Shown: one piece after another, positions 23,401 to 30,900 of the stretch
How positions within the stretch are numbered: position 1 is the first letter of the stretch
Layout: the number at the start of each line of letters is the position of its first letter
Assembly: GCA_000969725.1 (NCBI GenBank)
Contig: JXSR01S034914.1
Source: Ophiothrix spiculata
Lineage: Eukaryota; Echinodermata; Ophiuroidea; Amphilepidida; Ophiotrichidae
Length of the DNA stretch: 34,045 nucleotides
Reading direction: 5' to 3' (one strand)
Notes under the pieces: model-generated
Databases searched by the model: none
What the model saw: only the letters and a program-made list of their open reading frames with translations
What the model was told of the DNA's origin: nothing
Position numbers and translations under genes: made by a program

Positions 23401-26400
23401 CGAGTACGGACATGTCATAAGTCTGTAAATCTTACGACTATCAATACTTTTGACAATGGATAGCAGACCTAATGTTTGTATGAATAAAAATAGGAAATCA
23501 TAATTACTGACAGTTAACAATTTTACATGTCATGAAGTCAGCATCTTTGAAATCATTTTTTGTGCTTCCAGACTGAGCACAGGCAAAATATATGAAGAAA
23601 AAAAACCACAATTTTACAGTGTAGCAAAATTTACCTGAATCAGATAATTTATCCAGCCCTGCAATTTGTTTCATTTCTTTGATGACCGATGGCTCTTTTA
23701 ATTTGGCATCAAACTCCATGAAGGCATTCTCTAGCGACTTTCGCAGCTTGCCCTGTTTATATTCTGACTGACTAAGAATACAATCGGGTAGGTGTTTGGC
23801 AGTATAGATGGCAACTTCTGATCCTGCAAATAAGAAAGAAATAAAGAAAAATTGGTAATGGTGTAGTTTAGGACCCTGTTCATAATAAGGAACTAAAGTC
23901 ACTAATTAATCAAGCTAAATTTTTCCACATTGCTGAGCTAGGTTTAATCAATAATAATGAACCAAATTAAAGTGGGATGAATTCAAAATTCAGCATCCCC
24001 ATCAGTATGAAAAACTTGTCAAGTTTCTAAAAAGGGTTGGGTTTAGAGAATATTCGGTATAAAGGGTGTTTGGATAAAAAGGGTGGGGTCAAAATAAGAA
24101 GGGTGGGGTTCAAACCCCACTGCATACAGTGAACCTTTCTTTGCTCCTGAGGTTTAAGGTGATACCACTTACCTCCATGTCCATCATACACAGCAAACAT
24201 AGATGTTTCTTCATCTAGTTTTAAGATGCAGTTGTGGGCATCCTGTGTATAAAGAATAAAATGGTCCCGTATTAGTTGCTACGATATGTATACATCCTGA
24301 TTCTACATGTACAGGGCTTTTGTAGCACATGGTTGCACAGCCTATAGGGCTTCTCCAATGTTGGCCTGTGGGCCAAATCAGGCACGCTAAGGCGAGACGT
24401 CGTTAGACTTCCTGTTCTCAATGAGAAGTTCTGTTTAGAAATACCCACCTAGAAATGTGATATAATTTGATCCTTGTACGGTACCTCAATTGTAAGTTTT
24501 ATATATACTTGTCTTTGGATTTGAATATGAATTGAATGTTCATAAACATGTAAAAATAGTTGACAGTCTATAATTATCCATATCACAACATTCAGTCGGT
24601 GAGAAGTTCTCACTCTGGTGAGGAAGTGTAGTGACGCCTCGCCTAACAAACAGTGTTTAGAGAAGCTGTTAAACATGCAGCCAAACCTCCAATTTAAGAG
24701 GGCAAGCCACTTTGGCCTTAAGAATAACAAATTTTCAGGGGGCACTAAGGCAATTTGATGAGGGCATCAAGGCCATCATGTGTTGTAAATGAAGGGCAAT
24801 AAGGTTAAAAAGAAATGTACAATGGAATGTGCTTTTGAGTTAGGCTGCGATCACATGTGACCGCAGCCTTAAACAAGTTTTGAGTTAAACATACAAATGT
24901 AACAGGTTACCGTCAACAAAAATCGAAGTTGGGCTTTATAAGCTTACGGTGCTTAAAAATCGTTAATGTTCTAAAGAAAGATCTCATAGACCGACATTTA
25001 AAATATTGCAATAAAACTATTAGTATAATCGCTAATTTTAAAACAATTTCTCCACATGTATGTATCTTGCAATTGCTCACTTACATGTATAAAGTATAGG
25101 CTAATGTCAGCAAAATGTGTCTCCTAAATGAAACAAATTGAAGCTCAAATTTTATTTACTGATTATAAATCTGAAATTCCACCTCCAAATTCTTTATAGT
25201 TTGGGAGAGAAATTAACTGATCCTGTTGATCCTATTTTCCACTTCAGGGCAGGTCCGAGCTAATGCGCACGTTACGTATACATGTATGGGACATCTAGTA
25301 TTTGATCTAGTATAACTTTTGAAAGGAAACATACATGTATTTATGTGAGTTAGTGACCCGCCATATTTAAAGGTAAAATTATGAGATGTGGGCCATTAAA
25401 AGCTCAGCATAGTCAAAAAACATGCCTTACATGTAGGTCGAATTTCTAATTATAATCTCATCAGAAACATTGTAACCAGAGGGTGATTTAAGCCATTCCC
25501 ATAACACACAGCAACATACCAGTAGACCACATGGAATGTTAACCAAGGTCACTCCACTACTGCATTCATTTGTATGGTAAACAGTTTGAATTTACTCTAT
25601 TTCAAACTGTATTTTGGGAATGAAAAACTCTGTCCAACTCAGGTTTGTTTGCATTGATATCAAGCTGTGATTATCCTCTTTCTGAAGGTCCTTTTCATTC
25701 ACAGTTGAACAAACTAATAAATTTTCTATAGCAAGTTTGCCATCAGTAGTTTTACATATAAGTCTATGCAGTTGGTTCACTCAGTGAGCTGTTTGTAAGC
25801 TGTGGAAGAGACTGTTTGAATTGTATGATGGGAAGGGCTTAAATCTTTGCTTAAATCAACCTCTGCATTGTAACTGAAGTGTATTCTATCATATTTATCA
25901 AGTTTTAACATCCAAAACATACGAAGATAAAAAAAAATCCTCTCTCCATTCAATTTTCAATCAGTTGTAAAAAACTTTATATTTAATTTAAATTAGATTT
26001 TCTCATATTAGTTCTATACGCCGGGACAGTTGTGACGTCATAATTTATGCACAATGGCTTACACGTGCGTTTTGGACCCAAACAAATGATCGTGTCCACT
26101 AATCATACATATTAACACAATAGGCACATGTAAACATACAATTCAGACTGATTTTTCTCGGTTGGAAGTAGGAGTGGGCTATAAATGGGTGATTTTTCAG
26201 TTTTCCTTGCAAACAGTTTTTTTGGATTGCACTTGACCTATCTCAACTTGAAATTACAAAAATTTTGGTTATGGGTCAAAGAAAAAAGTGTGCTGTGCCC
26301 TCTAGTGTCAGTGTGTCGTCATAATAAATTTCTGTGTATTGGAGAAGAAAATGCTTTGAATCCAACAATCTTTTGAGAAGGGCAATTCCACGGTTAGTAA

Positions 26401-29400
26401 CAATACATTTTTAGCAAATCCACATACCTTAATTCACTCTAATGTTCAGCATAATGCATGCATGATAAATACTAGTTTTCTTATCATAGATACACCCCCC
26501 AGAGGGCTACAATTCAGCAAAAAGAGAAAATATTTCAACGATCTTAAAAGGTGGTTATGGTGCTATTAAAGTTTGGTTAGTTACGTTACAAAAAAAGGAC
26601 ACGGGTGGAAAATGCCTGTTTTCAAATAAGCCTGCTCAAAGGGAATTTATATGAAGCAAATTGTTAAATTTATCTTATTACTAAGACTCGATAGTAAATA
26701 AATTTAGCAAGTATTTTTTACATTCAGGCTGTATACTCTCAAACAAGAACAAAAGAGTATGGTTACTTATTAACCGTAACGTTAACAATTTGTCCATAAA
26801 AATTACATCAACTTTGCACATGAAGATTTCACAATCGGACTACACATTTAACAAAAATAGTTGTTGATTACAAAGTTTGAACCTATTTCATTGTAATTTG
26901 ATTAATAAATGCCATCATTACACTATTTTAGTAAGAGAAAATGATGGTCAAAGTTTTGTTCTTTTTGTCATGAAAAAAGTGAAATTTTCCCAAAATTTCA
27001 GCATTTTTGAAGAAAAATAATATCAAACATGAACAGAAGTTGTTGTAAGTAAGACCACTCAAATGAAAGAGTCTTTAGTTATCTTTAATATGATACCAAA
27101 TGTATGATTGTGGGATCCTTAATTTTAAAATTATTTGCAAAAATGTACTTTTGGCGGATGTCCTATTAATTACATACATGTATGGAATTGTCCTATTAAT
27201 TATGGAATTGTCCTATTAATTATGGAATTGCCCATAAGTCCTATTAATTATGGAATGCCCATGAGCAATTAATTTTAATATCTTAATATGTGCAAACAAG
27301 GTATAAAATCAATGTTACGAGTTTTCATGACAATTAAGACATTTCTTCGTAGCAAAAATAGATGTTTTCCTTCAAAATTATGTGTGAGGGCGCTTAATGA
27401 TTATGCGCAAAAGAAAACGCTTTTGCCAATTCTAATGTAACAGTTGCCAAGGCGGTATCAAGTATGATCTGCTCACAAAATTTGAGCCTTCTTTCTAACT
27501 TAGTTTGTCAGTTAGACTCGTTTAAATGTGTCAATATTAAACCCTAAAAGCATAGGGGTCAACAAACTTTTCCATGTACAAATTATGTACAATGTATCTT
27601 GGAATATTTAATAAAAATATTGTTAAAATGGGGACTATGATCAAACTAATTATAGTACAAGGCTCAAATTTCTTGGGTAAAGTAAACATTAGAGTATCTT
27701 AACATCTGCATATACTTAAATTTATTCAAAGTTGTACAAATTGCGCATAATTACAAAAAGCACCCTCGCTTGGAATTTTGAGTAAAAACGTCAGTTTTCA
27801 GGAATACAAATTTACTAGGGTTTACAAAAACATAATATTTGGGCATTTCCAAGCAAATGTCAACCTGACATGGAAATTTTCAAAATCAAGCCAGAACAAC
27901 AAATTGGGTGTCAAATGAAAGATGAAAGTCTAAATTTTAAGGATACATGTACAACCTAAAATGTTGATATTTCCATCGTTTCGGTACTTACATTTGTAAT
28001 AAGTGGATTTAATATTGATCCCCTCATAATCATTAAAATGAGTCAAATTAACCCTAACCCTGAATTGAGAGGTGCTCCGTTTTCTAGCCTAAGTCCAACT
28101 ACGTCACAGTAGAAAAAAGCATGTTTTGACCGGGATTCGAACCCATGACCTCTGACTTCCCAAGCGAGGCACACCACTAGCAGGCCACCACGGGGCTGCT
28201 GCCCGGGCAGCGATTTCGTCCCCATATGCAACCGGTGTCTATGACGTATTTGGACTTAGGCGCATTTTGGTGATTTTTGACAGTGAGCGAAAGTGAGCTC
28301 TGGTTGGGTTAGGGTTAATGGTTTTAAACAAACACTTCCATTTGAGGCCATTACCATGGTGTTAATTTTGATTTATGGTTATCTTGTGAAAAGGGAAAAA
28401 AAGTCGAAGTTATTTTCATTTTACATTTTTTGTTTTGCAGAAACTGCTCTTTTTATTTCGGCATGTTTTGGTGTCATTCCGTTACCAAAATTTATAGTAT
28501 TTTTTAATTATTTACAAAAGGTGTAGTTCAAATTTATTAGATTTTGAATGCAAAGCAGGTTTAGGTAGCCCTAACCTATAGTGTAAAGTTCATTCCTGAA
28601 TTTTGTTTGGTTCATTAATTATAATCAGTTAATTAGCGTCATTCCGTTACTTTTTGATGGTTACGGAATGACGGTGAAATGAAGAAAAACTACAATTTGC
28701 GCACAGCGGCAATGGTAGATGTCCCAAAATTGGTTAAGTTCTTTGTTTTAAGTACATATATATATATATACCAACACAAAAAGTAAAAAAAGCTTGAGGA
28801 TTTTTTCAACCTGAACTGCTGTAAACAGTGTAAAGTGCATTTATTCGTTATTTTGACATTTTCTGTGTAAAACTGCAGAATTCTGAACGTTTTACAAAAA
28901 AATTATAAAATGGAATTTAAAGTCCTTAAACACCATCAGAATGGAACTTTTCAACTGATTAATTAAACTGCATGAGCTGAGAACACTTTCTGGAGATCCT
29001 AAAATGAATTATTTTTAGAAATTTTGAAAAATAGCCCCCAAAATATATGAATAATTTATGTATTTTGTAGATATGTAAACCTCCCAAAAGGGGCACTTAT
29101 GATTTCACTTTATATGCGCTATACTCATTTGAAGAAAATGACATTGACATGGTTTGAAAAAGTTTTAGAAAGGGTTAAATCATTTTAATGCTTTATTTTA
29201 CCTCTAAGCATTATTTATGTCATTTTCTTTTCATCACATAATTGAACACCTACTTTTACCAATTTGGATGTAAATTTGCAACCGAACATCCAATAACCAA
29301 AAGCAAGGTGTCATTTTAAAGCTAAAAACTCAGCTTTCAGATGAGACCAAAAACTAAATTTTTATTTTGGGACCCTTGCCTTGGACCGACATGTTACATG

Positions 29401-30769
29401 TAGGTCACATATTTATGCTTTCTCAAAATTTAATCCTGGTCCCCGGGTATCCGGATCGTGCATCAGCAAGACATAGCTGGATTTTGGTTGCAACTTGTGT
29501 CCCTGCTAGCTGTAAAAATGCTGGGGACTACATGTCATTTGTACATCGTTGAGTCAGGCGAAGAAATAATCTACCGGGAAATTTGTTGGAAACTTCGGAT
29601 CACAGTTAAATGGCAATACCAGGCCCAGGGTTAGGTCCGGTCAAGCACACGTCAAGAGATGGCGCCCTTCATTTCAAAAACTGTTTGCCCACTTGTGACA
29701 TCACAAGTGGCCACTGCTCATTTTCCCATAGAAAACAATGCAAAATTTTATACCATTTTAGCTTAAATGAGCCTCACTTTCATGATTTGTAGTTGAATAG
29801 ATGTTGTTTATTGGTCATTTCCACACACAACCCTGTATTCGTTTCATTTCGTAACAGGATTTAAAAGGGATACATTTTGAAGTAAAACATTTCCCCATAG
29901 ACTTACACACTTAAGAAGTCTGCTGAATTCTGCAGACTTACCATTGTAAAATCTGGCCCTGATCATACGGTTTTTGGCAATTTTGCAAAATCTTCTTTTT
30001 GCTCTAACTTTAAAAGTACGTAACCTAGCAAGTTGGTTGAACCACCATTTTGTTGCAAATTTTGTCAGCTTTAATTTAAATCCACTTTTAAGTTTTAAGA
30101 AAATATTTACATTTTCTAAATTTTATGATCATGCCTACCAGGGTCACAATTTTTGGCCAAATTTAGGCATGTTGGGGATATTTCAGGACCCCTTTTTCAC
30201 CCACAACTTCACCATTTCTTCACCGTTTCAGAATGGTTGACCACTCAATTTGAAGGGAATTAAAATATCTTAACATCATTTTGTTGAAAACAAATAATTT
30301 TAATTGTTTTATGAACATGCCTACTTACAATGTATGACTATGACACTTACTGAAAACTCAATTTTGCAAAATCGGACCAAACTCTAGGCTAGGCTTAACG
30401 TCAGTCGTCAGTGCCTCATTACATGATTGGCGACAATTCGACATTATTCGTTCGTGCGATTCATGATATAGTATAGGAATAGTGCCTCATATAGAATATG
30501 AGCATGATGAGGAACAATTTCAGTGCAAGTTATGGGGACACTCAGTCTTAATATTACACCGTCATGGGCAATGGCCACGATCATGATCTGGCATGCATGC
30601 GTTTGCATGTTTGTATTGATTTACCGCCATACAAATTAAATGCCAAAGTAAGAATTACCTCTTGTGCAAGACGCCATCCCTGCATCGACGATGCTCCATA
30701 ACTCACAAATCCAAGTGAGTCATCTTCCGAGACTTTCTCTAAATTCGGTTCTGATAAATAAGCACCCAT
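8296..30769 (-). CDS. PPM1G: PPM1G-type protein phosphatase, nine coding exons (whole span)
   Basis: Coding exons in transcript order: 30769-30659, 24242-24173, 23823-23635, 21847-21317, 18632-18373, 15642-15408, 13970-13841, 10918-10816, 8481-8296. All eight introns are GT-AG, phases agree at each junction, and the sum is 1815 nt (604 residues plus stop). The human protein has 546. Known family role: Mn/Mg-dependent Ser/Thr phosphatase, mainly nuclear, linked to pre-mRNA splicing factors and histone dephosphorylation. Visible motifs: MGAYLS start, MQGWR, E37-D38-AHNC, VYDGHGG with D57, [31 protein letters not shown] with D506, and [11 protein letters not shown] with D561. The acidic aspartates are the expected metal ligands. 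A long charged insert (about residues 124-387) splits the catalytic fold, as is typical of PPM1G and not of PPM1A/B. The tail has KRK and KRTK clusters fit for nuclear import. Identity is very secure; exact UTR limits are unknown. Confidence 0.96.
8582..9082. mobile_element. piggyBac-like MITE, copy 2 (PPM1G intron 8)
   Basis: TTAA at 8578-8581 and 9083-9086 flank CCCTTTGAATCC and its inverse. The subterminal blocks match the element at 3039-3405 in the opposite orientation (GTATACCCGATGAGCC, GGTCAGCGGTAC). It is about 130 nt longer than copy 1. Confidence 0.85.
9341..10709. mobile_element. Mariner/IS630-like element with 395-nt inverted repeats (PPM1G intron 8)
   Basis: TA targets at 9339-9340 and 10710-10711; termini CAGTGTGTCTCAATAAAA. 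The arms, 9341-9735 and 10315-10709, are nearly identical in inverse over their whole length. The 580-nt centre holds the 132-codon frame described separately. The size is too small for a whole DDE transposase, so the element is non-autonomous or internally deleted. Confidence 0.88.
9726..10124 (-). CDS. Helix-turn-helix (DUF4817-like) transposon protein
   Basis: 132 codons starting [18 protein letters not shown] and ending SILPY. The pattern [10 protein letters not shown] ... [10 protein letters not shown] ... SGRPRSGR resembles the N-terminal DNA-binding domain (DUF4817 type) found with Tc1/mariner-like transposases and in many insect and marine proteins. The [10 protein letters not shown] stretch is an AT-hook-like linker. 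The catalytic DDE part is absent: the stop lies just inside the left inverted repeat (arm ends at 9735). It could be a truncated transposase or a stand-alone binding protein that occupies the ends. Family call from pattern only. Confidence 0.65.
   Translation of the reverse strand: MAVRVQFTFDERVFMVGLLKCHETRHPNDVLRQFMISYPNTRTPWNTPVSRYAKYLASVTSTNLNKGNSGRPRSGRLQLNIDEAIVVLHDSMISNIRKNPFAKYLVNTQQRFLSDVLRALSQNEQAFSILPY
10816..10918 (-). CDS. PPM1G: PPM1G exon 8
   Basis: Finishes Trp509 and encodes [12 protein letters not shown] through SGIVEE (residue 543), almost identical in pattern to human [12 protein letters not shown] through SSIVEE. Acceptor tttgcag; donor gtatgg at phase 0. It is 103 nt. 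Confidence 0.96.
11086..11292. mobile_element. Harbinger-like MITE (PPM1G intron 7)
   Basis: GGCTGCGATCACATAG and its inverse, with TTA at 11083-11085 and 11293-11295. The interior repeats forms of CGTATAC and CGAATA. The same ends occur in the 26-bp element at 24843. Confidence 0.85.
11390..11683 (-). mobile_element. tRNA-derived SINE
   Basis: Read on the minus strand from about 11683: GTGTGGTCTAGTGG is a Pol III A box and GAGTTCGAGCC a B box with normal spacing. A non-tRNA body follows (CCTTGGGCAAGACATTTAAT, AAAGCGCTTTGATC, AAGCACTATATAAGC). Such a body is known from conserved SINE families of marine animals; I do not name the family. The 3' end is near 11390. Confidence 0.8.
11837..12211. 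mobile_element. Foldback element with GCCCTCC subterminal arms
   Basis: Left CCAAAAAAAAATTGTTTGGT then TGCCCTCC pairs with right GGAGGGCAAGCAAACATTTT. TTA stands before the left end (11834-11836) but not clearly after the right. Interior non-coding. Confidence 0.6.
12212..13479. other. PPM1G intron 7, no gene seen
   Basis: AT-rich. A block at 12246-12270 (GCCTATTTGGTATTGATCAA) resembles 2913-2932. A short hairpin CCGCGATCAAGTGGTCGCGG lies at 12410-12429. No coding or RNA gene supported. Confidence 0.5.
13480..13840 (-). repeat. Three tandem ghost copies of the 3' end of PPM1G exon 7
   Basis: Each unit holds about 86 nt matching the end of exon 7 plus the donor gtaagta and about 20 nt of intron. 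Donors (plus-strand cttac) lie at 13493, 13601 and 13728, with the real one at 13836, giving spacings of 108, 127 and 108 nt. The longer spacing comes from a roughly 19-nt internal duplication near 13634-13660. No ghost has the first half of the exon or a good acceptor, so they cannot serve as ordinary exons. Reading past the real donor meets TAA at once in the PPM1G frame. Confidence 0.93.
13841..13970 (-). CDS. PPM1G: PPM1G exon 7 (CDGIW motif)
   Basis: Runs from [17 protein letters not shown] through [10 protein letters not shown] to FMVVACDGI and two bases of Trp509. D506 of the CDG motif is the expected metal ligand. Acceptor ctgtag, donor gtaagt. The last about 86 nt with the donor are repeated three more times in the intron just downstream (see the repeat at 13480-13840). 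This copy is the real exon because only it has the upstream half, an acceptor and the right phase. Confidence 0.96.
14090..14330. mobile_element. Mutator-like foldback MITE, copy 2 (PPM1G intron 6)
   Basis: Ends AAGAGAAGATAT and its inverse; the inner block CAATCATGCATTGCTTCCTA matches the arm of the element at 119-340. Flanked by 9-bp repeats GCACAGCGG (14081-14089) and GTACAGCGG (14331-14339), one mismatch. The mismatch in the target duplication suggests an older insertion than copy 1. Confidence 0.85.
14370..14641. mobile_element. Foldback element with CCCTGGTCACATAA ends (PPM1G intron 6)
   Basis: CCCTGGTCACATAA on the left and TTATGTGACCAGGG on the right are perfect inverses. Inside is a second GGTCACATAACC near 14552 and small hairpins. 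It begins 30 nt after the Mutator-like element. No target duplication is evident. Confidence 0.75.
14642..15407. other. Rest of PPM1G intron 6, nothing recognised
   Basis: AT-rich sequence without repeat ends, coding potential or RNA motifs that I can support. Confidence 0.5.
15408..15642 (-). CDS. PPM1G: PPM1G exon 6, catalytic core
   Basis: Residues 388-465 plus one base. It contains [38 protein letters not shown] and [13 protein letters not shown], i.e. PP2C core motifs in the expected order. The Ala-Gly-Asp-Ser-Arg turn and Asp-His-Lys-Pro turn are family hallmarks. Acceptor ttttcag, donor gtaaga; the split Gly codon is finished in exon 7. Confidence 0.96.
15643..16963. other. PPM1G intron 5, first part
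   Basis: No gene. 16327-16362 (GGGTCGAAGAAAAAAGTGTG) recurs at 26273-26305 in intron 1, followed in both by GCCCTCT, so it is a dispersed repeat piece. 16741-16935 holds GAGCAATT, GCTCACCT and GCTCGCCT motifs like those at 7690-7880. Confidence 0.5.
16964..17327. mobile_element. GC-rich foldback MITE, TAA target (PPM1G intron 5)
   Basis: TGCACCTATCACTTGTAA and its inverse bound a 364-nt element flanked by TAA at 16961-16963 and 17328-17330. Arms continue into the CCGGG/CTAGCGGGG region. The middle is far richer in G+C than its surroundings and repeats GGCGGGG and TTCCCCGC. Harbinger-like by target. Confidence 0.8.
17488..17944. mobile_element. hAT-like MITE with GTCGAC subterminal motifs (PPM1G intron 5)
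   Basis: TAMGGTTTCTGTCGA ends in inverse, and an exact 8-bp target duplication ATGCCCAA at 17480-17487 and 17945-17952. Near both ends are clustered GTCGACATGTCG and TTTGTCGAC strings. The middle is AT-rich and non-coding. Confidence 0.85.
17980..18296. mobile_element. Foldback element beside exon 5
   Basis: Left TGTCGCTCATGGAG and GAGTTATTGTAC pair with right GTACAATAACTC and CTCCATGAGCGACA; CATCTTG/CAAGATGG lies outside. The limits are approximate. It lies only 77 nt from the donor of exon 5. Confidence 0.65.
18373..18632 (-). CDS. PPM1G: PPM1G exon 5, acidic region
   Basis: Codes for about residues 301-387: a Thr/Lys-rich start, then a run of Glu and Asp broken by few other residues, ending [11 protein letters not shown]. 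Human PPM1G has the same layout, ending in MMVPGMEGKEE just before PGSDSG. The region is reported in the family as a substrate- or histone-contacting acidic domain. The DNA is a GAA/GAT/GAG codon run prone to slippage, so length may vary between alleles. The acceptor is tttcag and the donor gtaagt at phase 0. Confidence 0.94.
19044..19270. mobile_element. hAT-like MITE (PPM1G intron 4)
   Basis: CAGGGGCGTC and GACGCCCCTG ends. The 8-bp flanks CAAGTGAA (19036-19043) and CACGTGAA (19271-19278) differ at one base. A repeated GTCGCACCACTTTTATC-like segment lies near the right end. Confidence 0.85.
19432..19640. repeat. Degenerate minisatellite, unit about 22-28 nt
   Basis: About eight units of the form GGCTCGCTAGTCCGAATTnTAAA with changes. 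One inverted unit (GGACTAGCGAGC) follows the 1.05-kb element at 20752-20763, so the two may be the ends of a larger older element. Confidence 0.75.
19672..20723. mobile_element. Unrecognised 1.05-kb element, copy 1 (PPM1G intron 4)
   Basis: Imperfect inverted ends GGTCGTGCGTC and GACGCATGGCC, with TGCGTTGCAC and its inverse slightly inside. By eye it matches 22132-23178 at all but about eight bases and one 5-nt gap. The interior repeats a module (GGATTCCTTGTNCAATTTCC then AGAAAATGTATACTTTT) in both orientations near 20200-20260, 20380-20410 and 20560-20612. An 84-codon frame (MKIIGIESW) at 19826-20080 is unchanged in both copies but resembles nothing I know. No clear target duplication. Confidence 0.85.
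20783..21316. other. Rest of PPM1G intron 4
   Basis: No gene. 20830-20985 has an imperfect inverted pair (GGGCTGTGAGAGTT and AACTCTCACACCCC), likely another small foldback element. 21010-21140 is richer in CpG and holds no clear motif. Confidence 0.5.
21317..21847 (-). CDS. PPM1G: PPM1G exon 4, charged insert
   Basis: A 531-nt exon covering about residues 124-300. It opens with [20 protein letters not shown], which aligns with the human EEAALLHEEATMTIEELL segment. It then becomes low-complexity, rich in Ser, Lys, Glu, Asp and Gly, as expected for a disordered linker. The acceptor is tttcag; the donor gtaaag leaves one G that joins exon 5 as GAA. Only the first about 35 residues look conserved; the rest diverges as in other species. 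Confidence 0.92.
22035..22126 (+). pseudogene. Fragment like a Cys-loop ligand-gated channel, piece 1
   Basis: Translated on the plus strand it reads [14 protein letters not shown]. This resembles the YLRQKWNDPRL segment in the extracellular domain of nicotinic/GABA/glycine-type receptors. No reading frame continues around it. Non-functional relic, similarity by eye. Confidence 0.35.
22132..23178. mobile_element. Unrecognised 1.05-kb element, copy 2 (PPM1G intron 3)
   Basis: Same orientation and ends as copy 1, 5 nt shorter near 22228. It lies between two similar 77-nt direct repeats (22050-22126 and 23216-23292), which are fragments of older sequence and not its target duplication. The high identity to copy 1 implies recent movement or gene conversion. 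Confidence 0.85.
23182..23398 (+). pseudogene. Fragment like a Cys-loop ligand-gated channel, piece 2
   Basis: An open stretch with [16 protein letters not shown], then [11 protein letters not shown] and [14 protein letters not shown], ending in TAG. In Cys-loop receptors the V-x-V-x-M strand lies before the WNDP motif; here it comes after it, which suggests a rearranged or tandem-duplicated exon piece. It has no ATG of its own outside the adjacent element, so no product is claimed. Confidence 0.35.
23635..23823 (-). CDS. PPM1G: PPM1G exon 3
   Basis: Completes Gly61 and runs through [13 protein letters not shown] to [11 protein letters not shown], matching the helical segment of human PPM1G (EVALYCAKYLPD, IKELAQIAG). 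It closes with one base of codon 124 before donor gtaaat; the acceptor is atttgcag. The stretch just after IAG is where the charged insert of the PPM1G family begins. Confidence 0.94.
24173..24242 (-). CDS. PPM1G: PPM1G exon 2 (DGHGG motif)
   Basis: Codes for residues 38-60 plus one base of codon 61. It starts DAHNC and ends VYDGHG, the signature metal-binding loop of PP2C phosphatases. The acceptor is acacag and the donor gtaagt. It is only 70 nt long and separated from exon 1 by a 6.4-kb intron. Confidence 0.95.
24843..24868. mobile_element. 26-bp minimal Harbinger-like element
   Basis: GGCTGCGATCACATG joined directly to TGACCGCAGCC, flanked by TTA at 24840-24842 and 24869-24871. It has the same ends as the 207-nt element at 11086-11292 but no interior. 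Confidence 0.75.
24872..28047. other. PPM1G intron 1, first part
   Basis: AT-rich, no coding exon found. 26273-26305 shares a piece with 16327-16362. A minisatellite lies at 27169-27263. Nothing else could be supported. Confidence 0.5.
27169..27263. repeat. Minisatellite, about 20-nt unit, four copies
   Basis: TCCTATTAATTATGGAATTG repeats with small changes; the first copy carries an ACATACATGT insertion and the later ones add GCCCAT. Confidence 0.85.
28052..28314. mobile_element. TTAA-flanked foldback carrying a tRNA-like sequence (PPM1G intron 1)
   Basis: Ends CCCTAACCC and inverse, with TTAA at 28048-28051 and 28315-28318; a second arm pair GCCTAAGTCCAA with TACGTCA lies at about 28087-28107 and 28239-28261. 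TTAA targets point to a piggyBac-type element. Between the arms is a tRNA-like stretch (28128-28205, minus strand). Confidence 0.75.
28128..28205 (-). ncRNA. tRNA-like sequence, probably SINE head
   Basis: On the minus strand, TGGCCTGCTAGTGG resembles an A box and GGTTCGAATCC is a perfect B box. The acceptor stem does not close, so it is not a working tRNA gene. It may still recruit Pol III. Confidence 0.6.
28319..30658. other. PPM1G intron 1, last part
   Basis: No gene. A hairpin CGTCATTCCGT ... ACGGAATGACG lies at 28637-28673, and the same GTCATTCCGTTAC occurs at 28473-28486. A TA run is at 28756-28770. 29690-29715 has the near-palindrome CACTTGTGACATCACAAGTG. Confidence 0.5.
30659..30769 (-). 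CDS. PPM1G: PPM1G exon 1, start codon
   Basis: Codes for residues 1-37, from MGAYLSEPN to GWRLAQE. The ATG at 30769-30767 is chosen because MGAYLS is the conserved PPM1G start, and Gly2 fits the N-myristoylation pattern known in the PPM1A/B/G group. The donor gtaatt follows a complete GAG codon (phase 0). E37 pairs with D38 of exon 2 to form the conserved Glu-Asp metal-site motif. Confidence 0.95.
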
Positions 30770-30900
30770 TTTGATCAGATTTTGGCTATAAAATTGATAC
30801 AAAGAGACAACTACTACGATAAACCATTGTCGAAAATCATGAATGAATGAATGACCTCAAAGTGACCCGGAAGGGAATTTCTCATCACGAGGGATTACAG
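30770..30900 (-). promoter_or_regulatory. PPM1G: Probable PPM1G 5' UTR and core promoter
   Basis: The bases just upstream of the ATG contain CCGGAAG at 30867-30873, the core of an ETS/GABP site typical of TATA-less housekeeping promoters. It is about 100 nt before the start codon. No clear TATA box is placed. The assignment rests on position and this one motif. Confidence 0.35.

Noticed and set aside
27169-27263. CRISPR-like array
   Set aside because: Direct repeats have no unique spacers, and the setting is an animal intron; it is a minisatellite.
28128-28205. Functional tRNA gene
   Set aside because: The B box is good but the acceptor stem does not pair and the element context marks it as a SINE-like head.
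28043-28231. 62-codon minus-strand frame with a plausible start
   Set aside because: It runs through the tRNA-like sequence and the foldback arm, so it is not coding.
28052-28314. Interstitial telomere repeat
   Set aside because: Only CCCTAACCC at each end, in inverse, within TTAA-flanked arms; no tandem run.
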